Positions 1-8,781 are shown, numbered from the stretch's first letter. The stretch is 64,000 nucleotides of DNA from Massilia sp. Root418 (GCF_001425265.1 NZ_LMEC01000026.1:1-64000); one strand, 5' to 3'. The notes: generated by a model not told the origin, from the letters alone. Made by a program: numbers and translations.

Positions 1-1
1 C

Positions 2-835
2 GACGCAATCAACAAACAACTTGCAGCCGCAACGGATGCCTTGGCGAAGGTCGATGCCGACTTGGCCTGGCAAGCAACCGGCGTCGCCGCCGACATCGCC
101 GGCACGATTGACCCTACTCCTGTTTCCGACCTGGTCAGCGCTGGGGTGTCAGTGCGAAATGGCGACCTGTGGGGAGCCGCTCTCAGCACGGTAAGCATGG
201 TCCCGTATCTTGGCGATGCGGTCGCAAAACCAGTCAAAGCCGTTCGGGCAACGAAAGCGATAGCTGGCTTGACGGAAAAGGCGACTGCGCTCAGGAAGAC
301 CATCACCGACCTGACCAAGGCAAAAAAAGAAGCTGAAGCGGCTGCCGAAATAACGGCCAAAGAAGCTAAAATCGCGAAAGAGGCCGAAGCGGCGAAGGAT
401 GCGGCCGCCCAGCAAGAAAAATCGACAGCTAAGAAAGCAAAGGATTGTGAGGATTGCGAGTTAGCAGGGAAGAAATCCTCGATTGGCGCCAAGTTTGGTA
501 AGGCTGCGAGTAATGATTACAAAGCCACATTCTTCAAGGCGAATCCAGAATTACAAGGTAAGGTCGTAGTTCACCATGCGGTGGAGCAACAGGTCTTGAA
601 GAAGTTTCCCGGCGTTGTGAGCGAAAGCGAAATGCATTCGTTGGAAAATTTGAGAGGGATACCTACAGAAATCAACGGCCCAGTGCATTTAAGCGAAATA
701 CGAGTCGAGTGGAATAGATTCTACAAACCGTTTATCGCAAACGGCACTTCACCAACCAAAGAACAGCTATTAAAAAAAGCTACTGAGATTGACCTAAAAC
801 TCGGAAGCCAGTTTAAACCAAAATTGGGAAATTAA
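2..835 (+). CDS. Polymorphic toxin C-terminus, HNH-like nuclease tip (5' partial)
   Basis: The reading frame is open to the left edge, so only the last ~278 residues of a larger effector are visible. The visible N-terminal part has a pre-toxin-like hydrophobic segment (GDLWGAALSTVSMVPYLGD), then a long Ala/Lys/Glu-rich linker that is probably helical, then a small cysteine pair (DCEDCE). The last ~100 residues form the toxin tip with VHHAVEQQV, MHSLENLRGIP and HLSEIRVEWNRFY, the His-His...His...Trp-Tyr layout of HNH/endonuclease VII-type nuclease toxins found at the ends of RHS/VgrG-linked effectors. The immunity candidate starts one base after the stop. Base composition is clearly more AT-rich than the genes from 2 kb on, which suggests recent transfer. 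The delivery domain and true start lie outside the window. DNase activity is inferred from the family. Confidence 0.72.
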   Translation, partial: DAINKQLAAATDALAKVDADLAWQATGVAADIAGTIDPTPVSDLVSAGVSVRNGDLWGAALSTVSMVPYLGDAVAKPVKAVRATKAIAGLTEKATALRKTITDLTKAKKEAEAAAEITAKEAKIAKEAEAAKDAAAQQEKSTAKKAKDCEDCELAGKKSSIGAKFGKAASNDYKATFFKANPELQGKVVVHHAVEQQVLKKFPGVVSESEMHSLENLRGIPTEINGPVHLSEIRVEWNRFYKPFIANGTSPTKEQLLKKATEIDLKLGSQFKPKLGN

Positions 836-836
836 C

Positions 837-1259
837 ATGCAATATTATTCGATTGAGCCGGAAGTGGCCGGGGGATTTGGTGAAAATACCGTTATAAGTC
901 GGCCTAATGGAAAGATGATTGTAGAAAAACTTCATTACGAATTTCAAGGCTGGCTTGGCGATCCCATCCTCGAAAGTGTCCCCTGCTATATTATTACGAC
1001 CGAATTGGCCTCAAAAATGACAGCCAGCGGGCTTACTGGTTTCTCCGTTGATAAGGTTGAAGTATCGGAGTCGGATGATTTTAGGCTTATCCAGCCAGAT
1101 ACGGTTTTACCGAAATTCGTATGGCTGAAAATCAGTGGTATTGCAGAAGAAGATGACATTGCTTTATCCGATAACCTGGAACTTGTAGTTTCCGAGCGAG
1201 CATTGGATATTTTACAGAAGAGTGGAATGACCCACGCAGAGATAGTTTCTTACCCTTAG
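837..1259 (+). CDS. Probable cognate immunity protein
   Basis: A 140-residue acidic, soluble protein starts one base after the toxin stop (TAACATG) and shares its low GC. It has no signal peptide or membrane segment. Its composition (many Asp/Glu, aromatic N-terminal half with HYEFQGWLGD, then PKFVWLKISG and LVVSERALDIL) resembles immunity proteins paired with polymorphic toxins, which bind and block the toxin in the cytoplasm of the producer. Position directly behind a toxin tip is the main evidence. I cannot name the Imm family with confidence. Confidence 0.6.
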   Translation: MQYYSIEPEVAGGFGENTVISRPNGKMIVEKLHYEFQGWLGDPILESVPCYIITTELASKMTASGLTGFSVDKVEVSESDDFRLIQPDTVLPKFVWLKISGIAEEDDIALSDNLELVVSERALDILQKSGMTHAEIVSYP

Positions 1260-1298
1260 GCAGATAACCCTCACAACTACGTGCACGCGCAATAGTAG

Positions 1299-2000
1299 TC
1301 GCTGTTCGACGGCACGCCCGCAGCACATCTGGTCGCCGCCGCGCCGCTCCTGATCGCCACTTCGCGCGAGCACGAAGCGCTGATCAAATGGCTGCTGCAG
1401 CTGGAACAGGCAGCGCCCAGCGTCAGCTGGATCGGCAGTCCCTACGCGCTGCCCGTGCTCACCCCCATGCTCACGCGCCGCCTGGACTGCGAGATCGACG
1501 ACAGTCAAAAGGTCGTCATGCGCTTCTACGACCCGCGCATCCTGCTCGGCCTGCCCTCCGCGCTGGACGCGCACTTCGCCCCCGTAAGCGCCTATCAAAC
1601 CGCAATCACACAGATCCACGCCGAAGTAGCCCGTAACGCGAAGGCATCGGTGCGCGAATTCGACCGGTTGGTGGAGCATGTGCTCTCGTTCTGTGATACC
1701 GGGTGCATTGCTCCGCTGCTGCTCTGCCTGGACGACCGGTTCGAAGCGCACGAGGCGATGTTTTCCATCATTCATGCCGCCGAGTCGTTCGCGGACGAGC
1801 CGTACATTCAAGCCTGCCTGGCGGCGCGGCCCGGGGTGATTGTCGATGCGCCGGAATGGGCCGACATCCTCTTAAGGCGTATCCAGAACAATGACGACAG
1901 CCGCGCAGTGCTGGAGTCATTGCTCGCAAAAGATTACGCACAACAGAACCGGAACGCTGCCCCATGTGATAAGCAGCAAGCCCTCCTCCAAAAGGCATAG
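1299..2000 (+). pseudogene. 5'-truncated DUF4123 (type VI effector adaptor) fragment
   Basis: The frame opens right after an in-frame TAG at 1296-1298 and encodes LFDGTPAAHLVAAAPLLIAT, then WIGSPYALPVLTPMLTRRL and MRFYDPRIL. This is the order of conserved blocks in DUF4123 proteins, which load effectors onto VgrG spikes. The first ~20-25 residues of the domain, and any ATG with a ribosome binding site, are absent. The only starts in frame are internal (GTG 1455, ATG 1467), inside the conserved domain. The remainder (helical C-terminal half) is intact to 2000. High GC resumes here, unlike the two genes upstream, so the junction at about 1260-1300 looks like a recombination scar. It could still be translated from GTG 1455 as a 181-residue product, but that would not be a full adaptor. 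Confidence 0.65.
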
Positions 2001-2014
2001 CCGGCCATTTTTCC

Positions 2015-2044
2015 TTGCACCTGCCGCGTGGCGCTGGCTAAATC
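2015..2044 (+). promoter_or_regulatory. Possible sigma-70 promoter for the beta-propeller kinase
   Basis: TTGCAC (2015-2020) and TAAATC (2039-2044) are separated by 18 bp. A start about 7 bases after the -10 would fall on or next to the ATG at 2051, so the mRNA could be leaderless. No well-spaced Shine-Dalgarno precedes that ATG. This rests on sequence match only. Confidence 0.3.
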
Positions 2045-2050
2045 AGGGGC

Positions 2051-5000
2051 ATGACAATATTGCCCACCCGACTTTTCCTGCGCGTCGCCCTGCTATCGGT
2101 GCTGGCTCTGCTAGCCAACTTCCCCGCCCGGGCGCTTGATCCCGCCGTCCCCATCACCGAATACCATCACGACATCTGGACCAGCCGCGATGGCGCGCCG
2201 CGCGAGGTGGACACCATGGCGCAGACCGCCGACGGCTGGCTGTGGCTTGGCACGGTCACCGGCTTGCACCGCTTCGACGGCGTGCATTTCGAGCCGTTCA
2301 AGCCGGCGCCCGGCGAGAACCTGCTGGGCAAGCGCATCACCTCGCTCACCGCCCAGCCGAATGGCGACCTGTGGATAGGCTACACCTTCGGCGGCCTAAG
2401 CCGGCTGCGCAACGGCCGCCTGCAGCACTTCGCCTCCGGCCCGGGCAATCCCATCGGCGCCACCTACAACTTGGCGGTGGAGTCCGACGACAGCATCTGG
2501 GTCGCGTCCACCAGCGGCTTGATGCACTACAGCGGCGGCCGCTGGGAAAAGATCGGGGCCGACTGGGACTACCCGGCCGGGCGCGCGGAGTGCGTCCACC
2601 TGGACCAGCACGGCCGGCTTTGGGCAGCGGACGGTAAGGCGCTTTATTTGCTGGACCGTGGCGTCCGCAAGTTCCGCCCCACCGGCCACGCCACGAGCTC
2701 GCCCCTGGTACTGGAGTCCCCCGATGGCCGCCCGTGGCTGATCGGCAAGGACAGCATGGCGCCGCTGCCGCCCGCGCCCGGCCAGCCCATGCCGCGCTCG
2801 CCGTGGACCAATCGCGCTGCCGCCCACTCCAGCCTGTTCGACCGCCACGGCAATTTCTGGACCGGCAACTGCCCCACCGGCCTGTGCCGCATGCTGCCCG
2901 CCACCTGGCAAACACAGGGCGGCGCTTTCCCGCGCCGCAGCGTGGACGACAAGCTGGACCAGCCCTGGCAGATGAGCAGCCTGAACGTGCATTCCATGCT
3001 GGAAGACCGCGAAGGCAATATCTGGGTCGGCACGCCGGCCGGTCTGGAGCGCCTGCGCCCGAACAAACTGAGGACGACAATTTTCCCGCCCGAGGCCGGC
3101 CGCCTGTCGCTCGCGCAGGAAGCGGACGGCACCACTTGGGTCGCTTCCTCGGAGACCGGCCTGCTGTGGCAGGTGGATGCCGCCGGACGCGTGGTGAAGC
3201 AGGATCCGGGGCAGACAGTGTACGTGGTGGCCAGGGGACGCGACGGCTCGGTGCTGATCGGCGGCAGCCAGCGCATCGAGCGGCGCAAGGCAGGCCTGGC
3301 CGAATCGTGGCCGCTGCCGCCGCTGCGGGACGGCGAGAACCCCAGGAATTTCGTGCTCCTGCTGGCGGACGACAGCAGCGGCACCTGGGTCGGCATCGGC
3401 GGACGCGGCCTGTATCGCCGCCAAAATGGCGACTGGATACCACAACCCGGCCAGAAGGGCTTGCGCGCGCCGCTGTTCATCGCGGTCGATGGCAAGGGTA
3501 GTAGCTGGTTCGGCCTGCGCAACAACAAGCTGATGCACGATGAGCATGGCAAGGTCACCGAATACGGGCCGGCGCAGGGCATCGACCTCGGCAACGTTAC
3601 CTTTGTCGACGTCCAGCGCGAACTGCTGATTGCCGGCGACAACGGCATGGCGGTGCTGCGCGGCGGCAGGTTCGTGCGTCTGGCGGCCGCCGAGCCGGAC
3701 TTGCTTTCCAACGTGTCCGGCATTGCCGTCACGCTGGACGGCGACCGCTGGATCAACAGCAGCAAAGGGGTGGTGCACGTGCGCGCAGAGGACTGGCAGC
3801 GCAGCATGGCCGACCAGCAAACGCCGCTGCGCTACGAATTGTGGGACAGCTCGGACGGCTATCCCGGCGCGGCGGACATCATCGTGCGCGTTCCGACCGC
3901 CATGGCGGGCATCGGCGGCAAGCTGTGGTTCGTCGGCACCGGCGGCATCGCCTGGGTCGATCCGGCGCGCGTGCACCGCAACACCAGCGTACCCGCCGTG
4001 CGCGTCACCGGTATGCAAAGCGACGGCGTGCAGCACGCGCTGCAAGCGGGCACGCGCTTGGCGCCCGGCACGGCCAAACTGCAGATCGACTACACCGCCC
4101 TCACCTACACCATGCCCGAACGGGTGCGCTTCCGCTACCGCCTGGACGGTGTGGACAAGGACTGGCAGGAGGCGGTCGCGCGCCGCACCGCTTACTACAC
4201 CAACCTAGGCCCGGGCACTTATCGGTTCAGCGTGGAGGCAATCAACGAGGATGGCGTGTCCAGCGGCGTGCACAGCGCCGAGCCCTTCGAGATCGCGCCG
4301 CGGTTCACGCAGACCGCCTGGTTCGCGGGCCTGTGCGTCCTGCTGGCGGCGGCGCTGGCCTATGCCGCATACCGCATGCGCCTGCGCCAGCTCACGCGCC
4401 AGTTCCGCGAACGCCTGCACGAGCGGCTGGTGGAGCGCGAACGGATTGCGCGCGCGCTGCACGACACGTTCCTGCAAAGCCTGCACGGGCTGATCCTGCA
4501 CTTCCAGGCGGTGGCCAACCGCCTGCCGTCCGACAGCGAAACGCGGCTACTGATGGACAAGACGCTGAACCAGGCCGACCAGGTGCTGGTGGAAGGCCGC
4601 GACCAGGTGATGGGCTTGCGCGTGACGCCTTCCGGCAGTTTGGCGCAGGCGCTCAGGGACGCGGGCGCCGTCATGGCCGCCAGCGGCGGCTGCCTTGATG
4701 GCGGGGACGGTTCGTTTGCGTTGTCGGTGCGCGTGTCGGGCAAGGAGCGCCAGTTGACGCCCGTGGTGCACGACGAGGTCTACGCCATCGCGCGCGAGGC
4801 CATGGCCAATGCCTGCCGCCACGCGGGCGCCAGCGTGCTGGACGTGGAGCTGGCATACGGCGCGCGCGAGTTCAGGCTTTCGGTGCGCGACAACGGCAAA
4901 GGCATGGACCACGACACCCGGCAGCATGGCCGCCCCGGACACTGGGGCTTGACCGGCATGCGCGAGCGCGCGCAGCAGATCGGCGCCCGCTTCAGCATCG

Positions 5001-5071
5001 CCAGCCAGGCGGGCGGCGGCGTGGAAGTGGCGCTCACGATCAAGGCCCCGCAGGCGTACGCCAGCAGCTAG
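2051..5071 (+). CDS. Two-component sensor histidine kinase with periplasmic beta-propeller
   Basis: A 1006-residue hybrid-architecture sensor. Residues 1-29 form a signal peptide/anchor (LFLRVALLSVLALLANFPARA). Residues ~35-650 hold repeated W-[LI]-G-T-x-x-G-[LI] units (for example DGWLWLGTVTGLHRFDG), the Reg_prop blades of a periplasmic propeller. A Y_Y_Y domain follows (about 677-730, FRYRLDGVDKDWQ), then a membrane helix (~754-775), a HisKA_3 dimerisation domain with the phospho-acceptor His in RALHDTFLQSLHG (~803), and a HATPase_c domain with N box EAMANACRHA, DNGKGMD and GLTGMRERA. HisKA_3 kinases usually signal to NarL-type regulators, and none is adjacent, so the partner lies elsewhere. 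The ligand is unknown; this class often senses sugars or polysaccharide breakdown products. Confidence 0.9.
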   Translation: MTILPTRLFLRVALLSVLALLANFPARALDPAVPITEYHHDIWTSRDGAPREVDTMAQTADGWLWLGTVTGLHRFDGVHFEPFKPAPGENLLGKRITSLTAQPNGDLWIGYTFGGLSRLRNGRLQHFASGPGNPIGATYNLAVESDDSIWVASTSGLMHYSGGRWEKIGADWDYPAGRAECVHLDQHGRLWAADGKALYLLDRGVRKFRPTGHATSSPLVLESPDGRPWLIGKDSMAPLPPAPGQPMPRSPWTNRAAAHSSLFDRHGNFWTGNCPTGLCRMLPATWQTQGGAFPRRSVDDKLDQPWQMSSLNVHSMLEDREGNIWVGTPAGLERLRPNKLRTTIFPPEAGRLSLAQEADGTTWVASSETGLLWQVDAAGRVVKQDPGQTVYVVARGRDGSVLIGGSQRIERRKAGLAESWPLPPLRDGENPRNFVLLLADDSSGTWVGIGGRGLYRRQNGDWIPQPGQKGLRAPLFIAVDGKGSSWFGLRNNKLMHDEHGKVTEYGPAQGIDLGNVTFVDVQRELLIAGDNGMAVLRGGRFVRLAAAEPDLLSNVSGIAVTLDGDRWINSSKGVVHVRAEDWQRSMADQQTPLRYELWDSSDGYPGAADIIVRVPTAMAGIGGKLWFVGTGGIAWVDPARVHRNTSVPAVRVTGMQSDGVQHALQAGTRLAPGTAKLQIDYTALTYTMPERVRFRYRLDGVDKDWQEAVARRTAYYTNLGPGTYRFSVEAINEDGVSSGVHSAEPFEIAPRFTQTAWFAGLCVLLAAALAYAAYRMRLRQLTRQFRERLHERLVERERIARALHDTFLQSLHGLILHFQAVANRLPSDSETRLLMDKTLNQADQVLVEGRDQVMGLRVTPSGSLAQALRDAGAVMAASGGCLDGGDGSFALSVRVSGKERQLTPVVHDEVYAIAREAMANACRHAGASVLDVELAYGAREFRLSVRDNGKGMDHDTRQHGRPGHWGLTGMRERAQQIGARFSIASQAGGGVEVALTIKAPQAYASS

Positions 5072-5094
5072 CCGCTAGCCGCTAGCCGCTAGCC
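5067..5094. repeat. Four tandem copies of a 7-bp unit at a convergent gene junction
   Basis: GCTAGCC is repeated four times without interruption (5067-5073, 5074-5080, 5081-5087, 5088-5094). The first copy contains the TAG stop of the plus-strand kinase and the last contains the CTA (TAG) stop of the minus-strand LysR gene. Each unit includes the palindrome GCTAGC, so the tract can form alternative hairpins between the two convergent genes. Confidence 0.9.
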
Positions 5095-5970
5095 GCACAT
5101 CATGTCGCGGCTGTCTGCATAGAGTTTGGCCAGCCAGGCCGACACCGCCTTGAAGCGGGCGATGGAGCCGGCGTCGCGGTGGCTGAGCAGCCATAGCTCG
5201 CGCTGCACTTCAGGCTTGCCGCCCAGGCGCCGCAGGCCGGGAGGATGCCCGACCAGGCAAGGCAGCAGCGCCAGCCCGAGCCCTTCCTCGCAGGCGCGCA
5301 GCATGGTGGTCAGGCTGTTCACGCGCACCGGGCCGCGTACGTCCGGCCCCAGGCTGCGTATCCATTTCATCTCTGGCACATGGGAGAGCTGGTCCCCATA
5401 CATAATCCAGGGCTGCTGCGCCCATTGTTCGCGCGGCACCGGCTCCGCTTTCGCGCTGCCGTAGACCGTCCAGCCGATGTCTCCCAGCTTGCGCATCACC
5501 AGCGCGGCGTCCTCGCCCGGCTGCGCCAGGCGCAGCGCGAAGTCCGCCTCGCGGCGCGTGAAGGACAGGTTGTCGTTGTCCGCCATCAGGTGCAGGTCCA
5601 GCTGCGGGTACTGCGCGCTCAGCGAAGGCAACTGCGGCAGCAGCCAGTGGTCGAACAGGAAGTCGATCGCCGTGATGCGCACAGCGCCCGTAATGGCCTC
5701 GGCTTCGCGCGAAGACGCCAGCAGCATGCTCTGTACATTGCCGTACACCGCCTCGCCGTACTCCACGAATACCTTGCCGGCCTCGGTCAGCTGGTAGCGC
5801 GTGTTATCGCGGATGAAGAGGCGCAGCTGCAGCGACTTCTCGGCAGCGGCGATGCGGCGGCTGATGGTGGACGCGTCCACACCCAGTTCGCGCCCACTCG
5901 CGCTCATGCTGCCGGTGCGCGCCAGCGACAAGATCAGCGGTATGTCGTTCCAGTCGAAATCGTTAGCCAT
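5089..5970 (-). CDS. LysR-family transcriptional regulator
   Basis: A 293-residue regulator with an N-terminal winged helix-turn-helix (residues ~5-65, SMSASGRELGVDASTISRRI) and a LysR substrate-binding domain from ~90 to the C-terminus. It is transcribed away from the dienelactone hydrolase at 6105, the usual geometry for a LysR activator and its target, with 134 bp between the starts. The C-terminal codons and stop lie in the GCTAGCC tract. The effector cannot be read from the sequence. The start ATG at 5970 keeps the HTH at its usual distance from the N-terminus. Confidence 0.9.
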   Translation of the reverse strand: MANDFDWNDIPLILSLARTGSMSASGRELGVDASTISRRIAAAEKSLQLRLFIRDNTRYQLTEAGKVFVEYGEAVYGNVQSMLLASSREAEAITGAVRITAIDFLFDHWLLPQLPSLSAQYPQLDLHLMADNDNLSFTRREADFALRLAQPGEDAALVMRKLGDIGWTVYGSAKAEPVPREQWAQQPWIMYGDQLSHVPEMKWIRSLGPDVRGPVRVNSLTTMLRACEEGLGLALLPCLVGHPPGLRRLGGKPEVQRELWLLSHRDAGSIARFKAVSAWLAKLYADSRDMMCG

Positions 5971-6104
5971 TCGTCGTCTGTGTTCCTATCCCTATAGTCA
6001 GATCCGCATTTTTACAAAGCGGCATTGCAGGTTTGTCCGTTCCCTTGCAGCGTTTTCGCCCCTAAGATGCATCCATCGAAACGCAAACAAACAAGGAGTC
6101 GCAC

Positions 6105-6803
6105 ATGAAAGCAGGCATCACCATCCAGGCGGAAGACGGCAGCTTTAACTGCTATGTGGCGCGTCCCGCCGGCGCCGCACCGGCTCCCGTGATCGTCGTG
6201 CTGCAGGAGATCTTCGGCGTGAACGCCGGCATCCGCAGCATCGCGGACGGCTATGCCGCGCAAGGCTATATCGCCGTCGCACCGGACCTGTTCTGGCGCG
6301 CCGAGGCGGGCCTGGACATGTCCGAGGCGAGCGAAGGCGACTGGGCCAAAGGCTTCGCCCTGTACAGCGCCTATGACTTCGACAAGGGCGTGCGCGACAT
6401 CGCCGCCACCGTGGCAGCGGCGCGCACCATGCAAGGCGCCAGCGGCAAGGTGGCCGTCACCGGCTACTGCCTGGGCGGCCTGCTCACCTACCTGTCCGCA
6501 GCCCGCAGCCGCGCCGACGCGTTCGTGGCCTACTACGGCGGCGCCACCGAGAAGTACGCCGCCGAAGCGGCCAAGGTACAGGACCCGCTGCTGTACCACC
6601 TGGCCGAAGAGGACGAATACATCGGCAAGGAAGCGCAAGCCGCCATCAAGGCAGCCTTCAGCACCAACCCGAACATCGAGCTGCACACCTACCCGGGCTG
6701 CAACCACGCTTTTGCGCGCCCAGGCGGCAACCATTACGACGCGGCAGCCGCCGAACTGGCGAACGGACGCACCGCAGCCTTCTTCAAACAACACCTTGCT
6801 TAA
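6105..6803 (+). CDS. Dienelactone hydrolase family protein
   Basis: A 232-residue cytoplasmic alpha/beta hydrolase of normal length for carboxymethylenebutenolidases (EC 3.1.1.45 family). The nucleophile is the Cys of GYCLGG (about residue 126), and the catalytic His is in YPGCNHAF near residue 205. The acid residue is probably the Asp of AEEDEYIG. It begins MKAGITIQAEDGSFNCYVARP, typical of the family, with AAGGAG ahead of the ATG. These enzymes hydrolyse dienelactones in chloroaromatic breakdown, but many chromosomal copies act on other esters or lactones. Divergent from the LysR gene at 5970, which may control it. Confidence 0.85.
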   Translation: MKAGITIQAEDGSFNCYVARPAGAAPAPVIVVLQEIFGVNAGIRSIADGYAAQGYIAVAPDLFWRAEAGLDMSEASEGDWAKGFALYSAYDFDKGVRDIAATVAAARTMQGASGKVAVTGYCLGGLLTYLSAARSRADAFVAYYGGATEKYAAEAAKVQDPLLYHLAEEDEYIGKEAQAAIKAAFSTNPNIELHTYPGCNHAFARPGGNHYDAAAAELANGRTAAFFKQHLA

Positions 6804-6853
6804 GATAGCACAGCAATACCCACCTAACTATTCACTAAAAGGAAGAACCCATC

Positions 6854-7843
6854 ATGTCCACCAAGCCCCAAGACCAAGCCGCCGATGAAGTGAACACCTC
6901 GCGCCGCAGCGCCCTCACCGGCGGCGCCGGCCTGGCCGCGATTGCCGCAGCCGCCATGCTGCCGCTGGCAGCCAGCGAAGCGCAGGCCGCGCCCGCCGCC
7001 AAGCCGATGCGCAAGACCGCCAGCACCATCACCACCAAGGACGGCGTGGACATCTACTACAAGGATTGGGGTTCGGGCCAGCCCATCGTGTTCAGCCACG
7101 GCTGGCCGCTGAATTCGGACAGCTGGGAATCGCAGATGTTCCACCTTGCGAACAATGGCTTCCGCGTGATCGCACACGACCGCCGCGGTCACGGCCGCTC
7201 CAGCCAGCCCTGGGACGGTAACGACATGGACCACTACGCAGACGACCTGGCAGCCGTGATCGAGGCGCTGGACCTGAAGAACGCCATCCTGGTGGGCTTC
7301 TCCACCGGTGGCGGCGAAGTGGCGCGCTACGTGGGCCGCCATGGCACCAAGCGCGTGGCCAAGCTGGCGCTGGTGTCGGCGGTGCCGCCGCTGATGCTGA
7401 AAACGGCCGACAATCCGGGCGGCCTGCCGATCGAGGTGTTTGACGGCATCCGCGCAGGTTCGGTGAAGGACCGTTCGCAGCTGTACCTCGATATCGCGGG
7501 CGGACCGTTCTACGGCTTTAACCGTCCGGGCGCCAAGGCTTCGCAGGGCTTGATCAATTCGTGGTGGATGCAGGGCATGATGGGCGGCCACAAGAATACC
7601 TATGATTCGATCAAGGCGTTCTCGGAAACCGACTTCCGCGCCGACCTGAAGAAGTTCGACAAGCCGACGCTGGTGATCCACGGCGATGACGACCAGATCG
7701 TGCCGATCGACGCGGCGGGCCGCGCATCGGCGGCGCTGGTGAAAGGCGCCAAGCTGATCGTCTACCCGGGCGCGCCGCATGGCTTGACCGATACCCACAA
7801 GGATAAGGTTAACGCGGATCTGCTGGCGTTTGCCAAGGCTTAA
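6854..7843 (+). CDS. Tat-exported alpha/beta hydrolase (arylesterase / non-haem chloroperoxidase-like)
   Basis: A 329-residue hydrolase. The N-terminus has a twin-arginine signal ([12 protein letters not shown] followed by a hydrophobic Ala-rich stretch to about residue 46, ending EAQAA), so export of the folded protein is likely. The mature part starts [19 protein letters not shown] and carries the oxyanion HGWP, nucleophile GFSTGGGE, acid HGDDDQIVP and the His of [10 protein letters not shown]. This is the classic triad of the cofactor-free haloperoxidase/arylesterase group. It lies 50 bp behind the dienelactone hydrolase on the same strand and may be co-transcribed. Substrate is unknown. 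Confidence 0.85.
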   Translation: MSTKPQDQAADEVNTSRRSALTGGAGLAAIAAAAMLPLAASEAQAAPAAKPMRKTASTITTKDGVDIYYKDWGSGQPIVFSHGWPLNSDSWESQMFHLANNGFRVIAHDRRGHGRSSQPWDGNDMDHYADDLAAVIEALDLKNAILVGFSTGGGEVARYVGRHGTKRVAKLALVSAVPPLMLKTADNPGGLPIEVFDGIRAGSVKDRSQLYLDIAGGPFYGFNRPGAKASQGLINSWWMQGMMGGHKNTYDSIKAFSETDFRADLKKFDKPTLVIHGDDDQIVPIDAAGRASAALVKGAKLIVYPGAPHGLTDTHKDKVNADLLAFAKA

Positions 7844-7858
7844 GCCTTCGCGACGCGT

Positions 7859-7945
7859 GGCGGGTTACGGCGTGCCGCCTAACCCGCCCTACGGGATTCC
7901 CACTTTTCGTAGGGCGGGTTAGCGCCGCAGGCGCGTAACCCGCCA
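7859..7945. repeat. BIME-like pair of palindromic repeats, copy A
   Basis: Two units in head-to-head inverted orientation (7859-7893 and 7908-7945). Each unit has the form CGTAGGGCGGGTTAG, a small GC-rich stem, and GTAACCCGCC, able to form a hairpin pairing GGCGGGTTA with TAACCCGCC. The same unit recurs at 48913-49028 (again an inverted pair) and 55554-55594 (single). All copies are intergenic. Confidence 0.85.
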
Positions 7946-8686
7946 TCACTTGCCGCCGCCAACAGTCAACGTAGTGGCGGTAATATAAGAAGCCGCTGGC
8001 GACAGCAGCCACACCGCCGGTTCCGCAATCTCCTCCGGATTGGCGGGCCGGCGCATCGGTATGCCCGGCGCGGCGCGCTCCAGCCGGTACGCGTCGCCGC
8101 CGCGCGCGTGGATCTCGGTGAGCGTCATACCCGGCGCCACGCCGCACACGCGGATGCCCTCCGGCGCCAGCTCCCGCCCCAGCCCCATCGTAAACGCCTC
8201 CACCGCCGCCTTGCTGGCCGCGTAATGCACATAATCGCCCGCGCTGCCGCTGCCGGCCGCCGTGGACGAGATATTCACGATCACGCCCTTGTTGCCGCTG
8301 CGGTGGAACGATGCGATGGCCGCGCGGCAGCAATCCATCAGCCCCAGCACGTTTACCTGGAACACATGGGCGATGCCGGCCGGATCGGCGTCCATGAAGC
8401 GTCCCAGCCCGCCGGTGATGCCGGCGTTGTTCACCAAGGCCGTCACCGGCCCGAGCTCCGCCTCCACGGTGGCGAACAGGCGCGCCACGTCCTCCGGCAC
8501 GCCCACGTCGCCCTGCACGGCCACGGCGCTTCCGCCCATGGCCGCAATTTGCGCCACCACCTTGCCGGCCGCCGCCGCGTCGCTGTGGTAGTTCACGCCC
8601 ACCGCGTAGCCCTCCTGCGCTGCGCGCAAAGCGATGCTGGCGCCGATGCCGCGCCCGGCGCCGGTAACGATCAATACCTTTTTCAT
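7946..8686 (-). CDS. SDR-family NAD(P)-dependent oxidoreductase
   Basis: A 246-residue short-chain dehydrogenase starting MKKVLIVTGAGRGIGASIAL, preceded by a strong AAGGAGG ribosome binding site, which decides the start at 8686 over the longer open frame. The Rossmann TGAGRGIG, the structural NNAG, the catalytic Ser (NISST) and YAASK (Tyr and Lys) are all present. The C-terminus ends SYITATTLTVGGGK, typical of FabG-like proteins. The dinucleotide loop (NYHSD) does not settle NADH versus NADPH. It is divergent from the GntR regulator at 8830. The substrate is unknown; a role in sugar acid metabolism is possible but not shown. Confidence 0.88.
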   Translation of the reverse strand: MKKVLIVTGAGRGIGASIALRAAQEGYAVGVNYHSDAAAAGKVVAQIAAMGGSAVAVQGDVGVPEDVARLFATVEAELGPVTALVNNAGITGGLGRFMDADPAGIAHVFQVNVLGLMDCCRAAIASFHRSGNKGVIVNISSTAAGSGSAGDYVHYAASKAAVEAFTMGLGRELAPEGIRVCGVAPGMTLTEIHARGGDAYRLERAAPGIPMRRPANPEEIAEPAVWLLSPAASYITATTLTVGGGK

Positions 8687-8752
8687 TCCGCCTCCTTCAG
8701 CCCACAATGCCGGCCAGTGTAGCGCAGCCGCACGCTGATTGGTTTGTCCGCC

Positions 8753-8781
8753 TTGCAAGATTGGCCTGTCCAAACTAAAAT
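8753..8781 (+). promoter_or_regulatory. GntR gene promoter with operator in the spacer
   Basis: TTGCAA (8753-8758), a 17-bp spacer and TAAAAT (8776-8781) form a good sigma-70 promoter. Inside the spacer is TTGGCCTGTCCAA (8761-8773), an imperfect inverted repeat related to the perfect TTGGTCAGACCAA in the operon promoter at 9648-9660. Binding there would block RNA polymerase, which implies autorepression by the FadR-type regulator. Confidence 0.7.

Noticed and set aside
1212-1811. 199-codon minus-strand frame over the immunity/DUF4123 junction
   Set aside because: No start context or family; it opposes the better-supported plus-strand DUF4123 remnant.
7859-7945. Repeated palindromes considered as a CRISPR array
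   Set aside because: Only two inverted units, no regular spacers, and the same unit occurs singly elsewhere.
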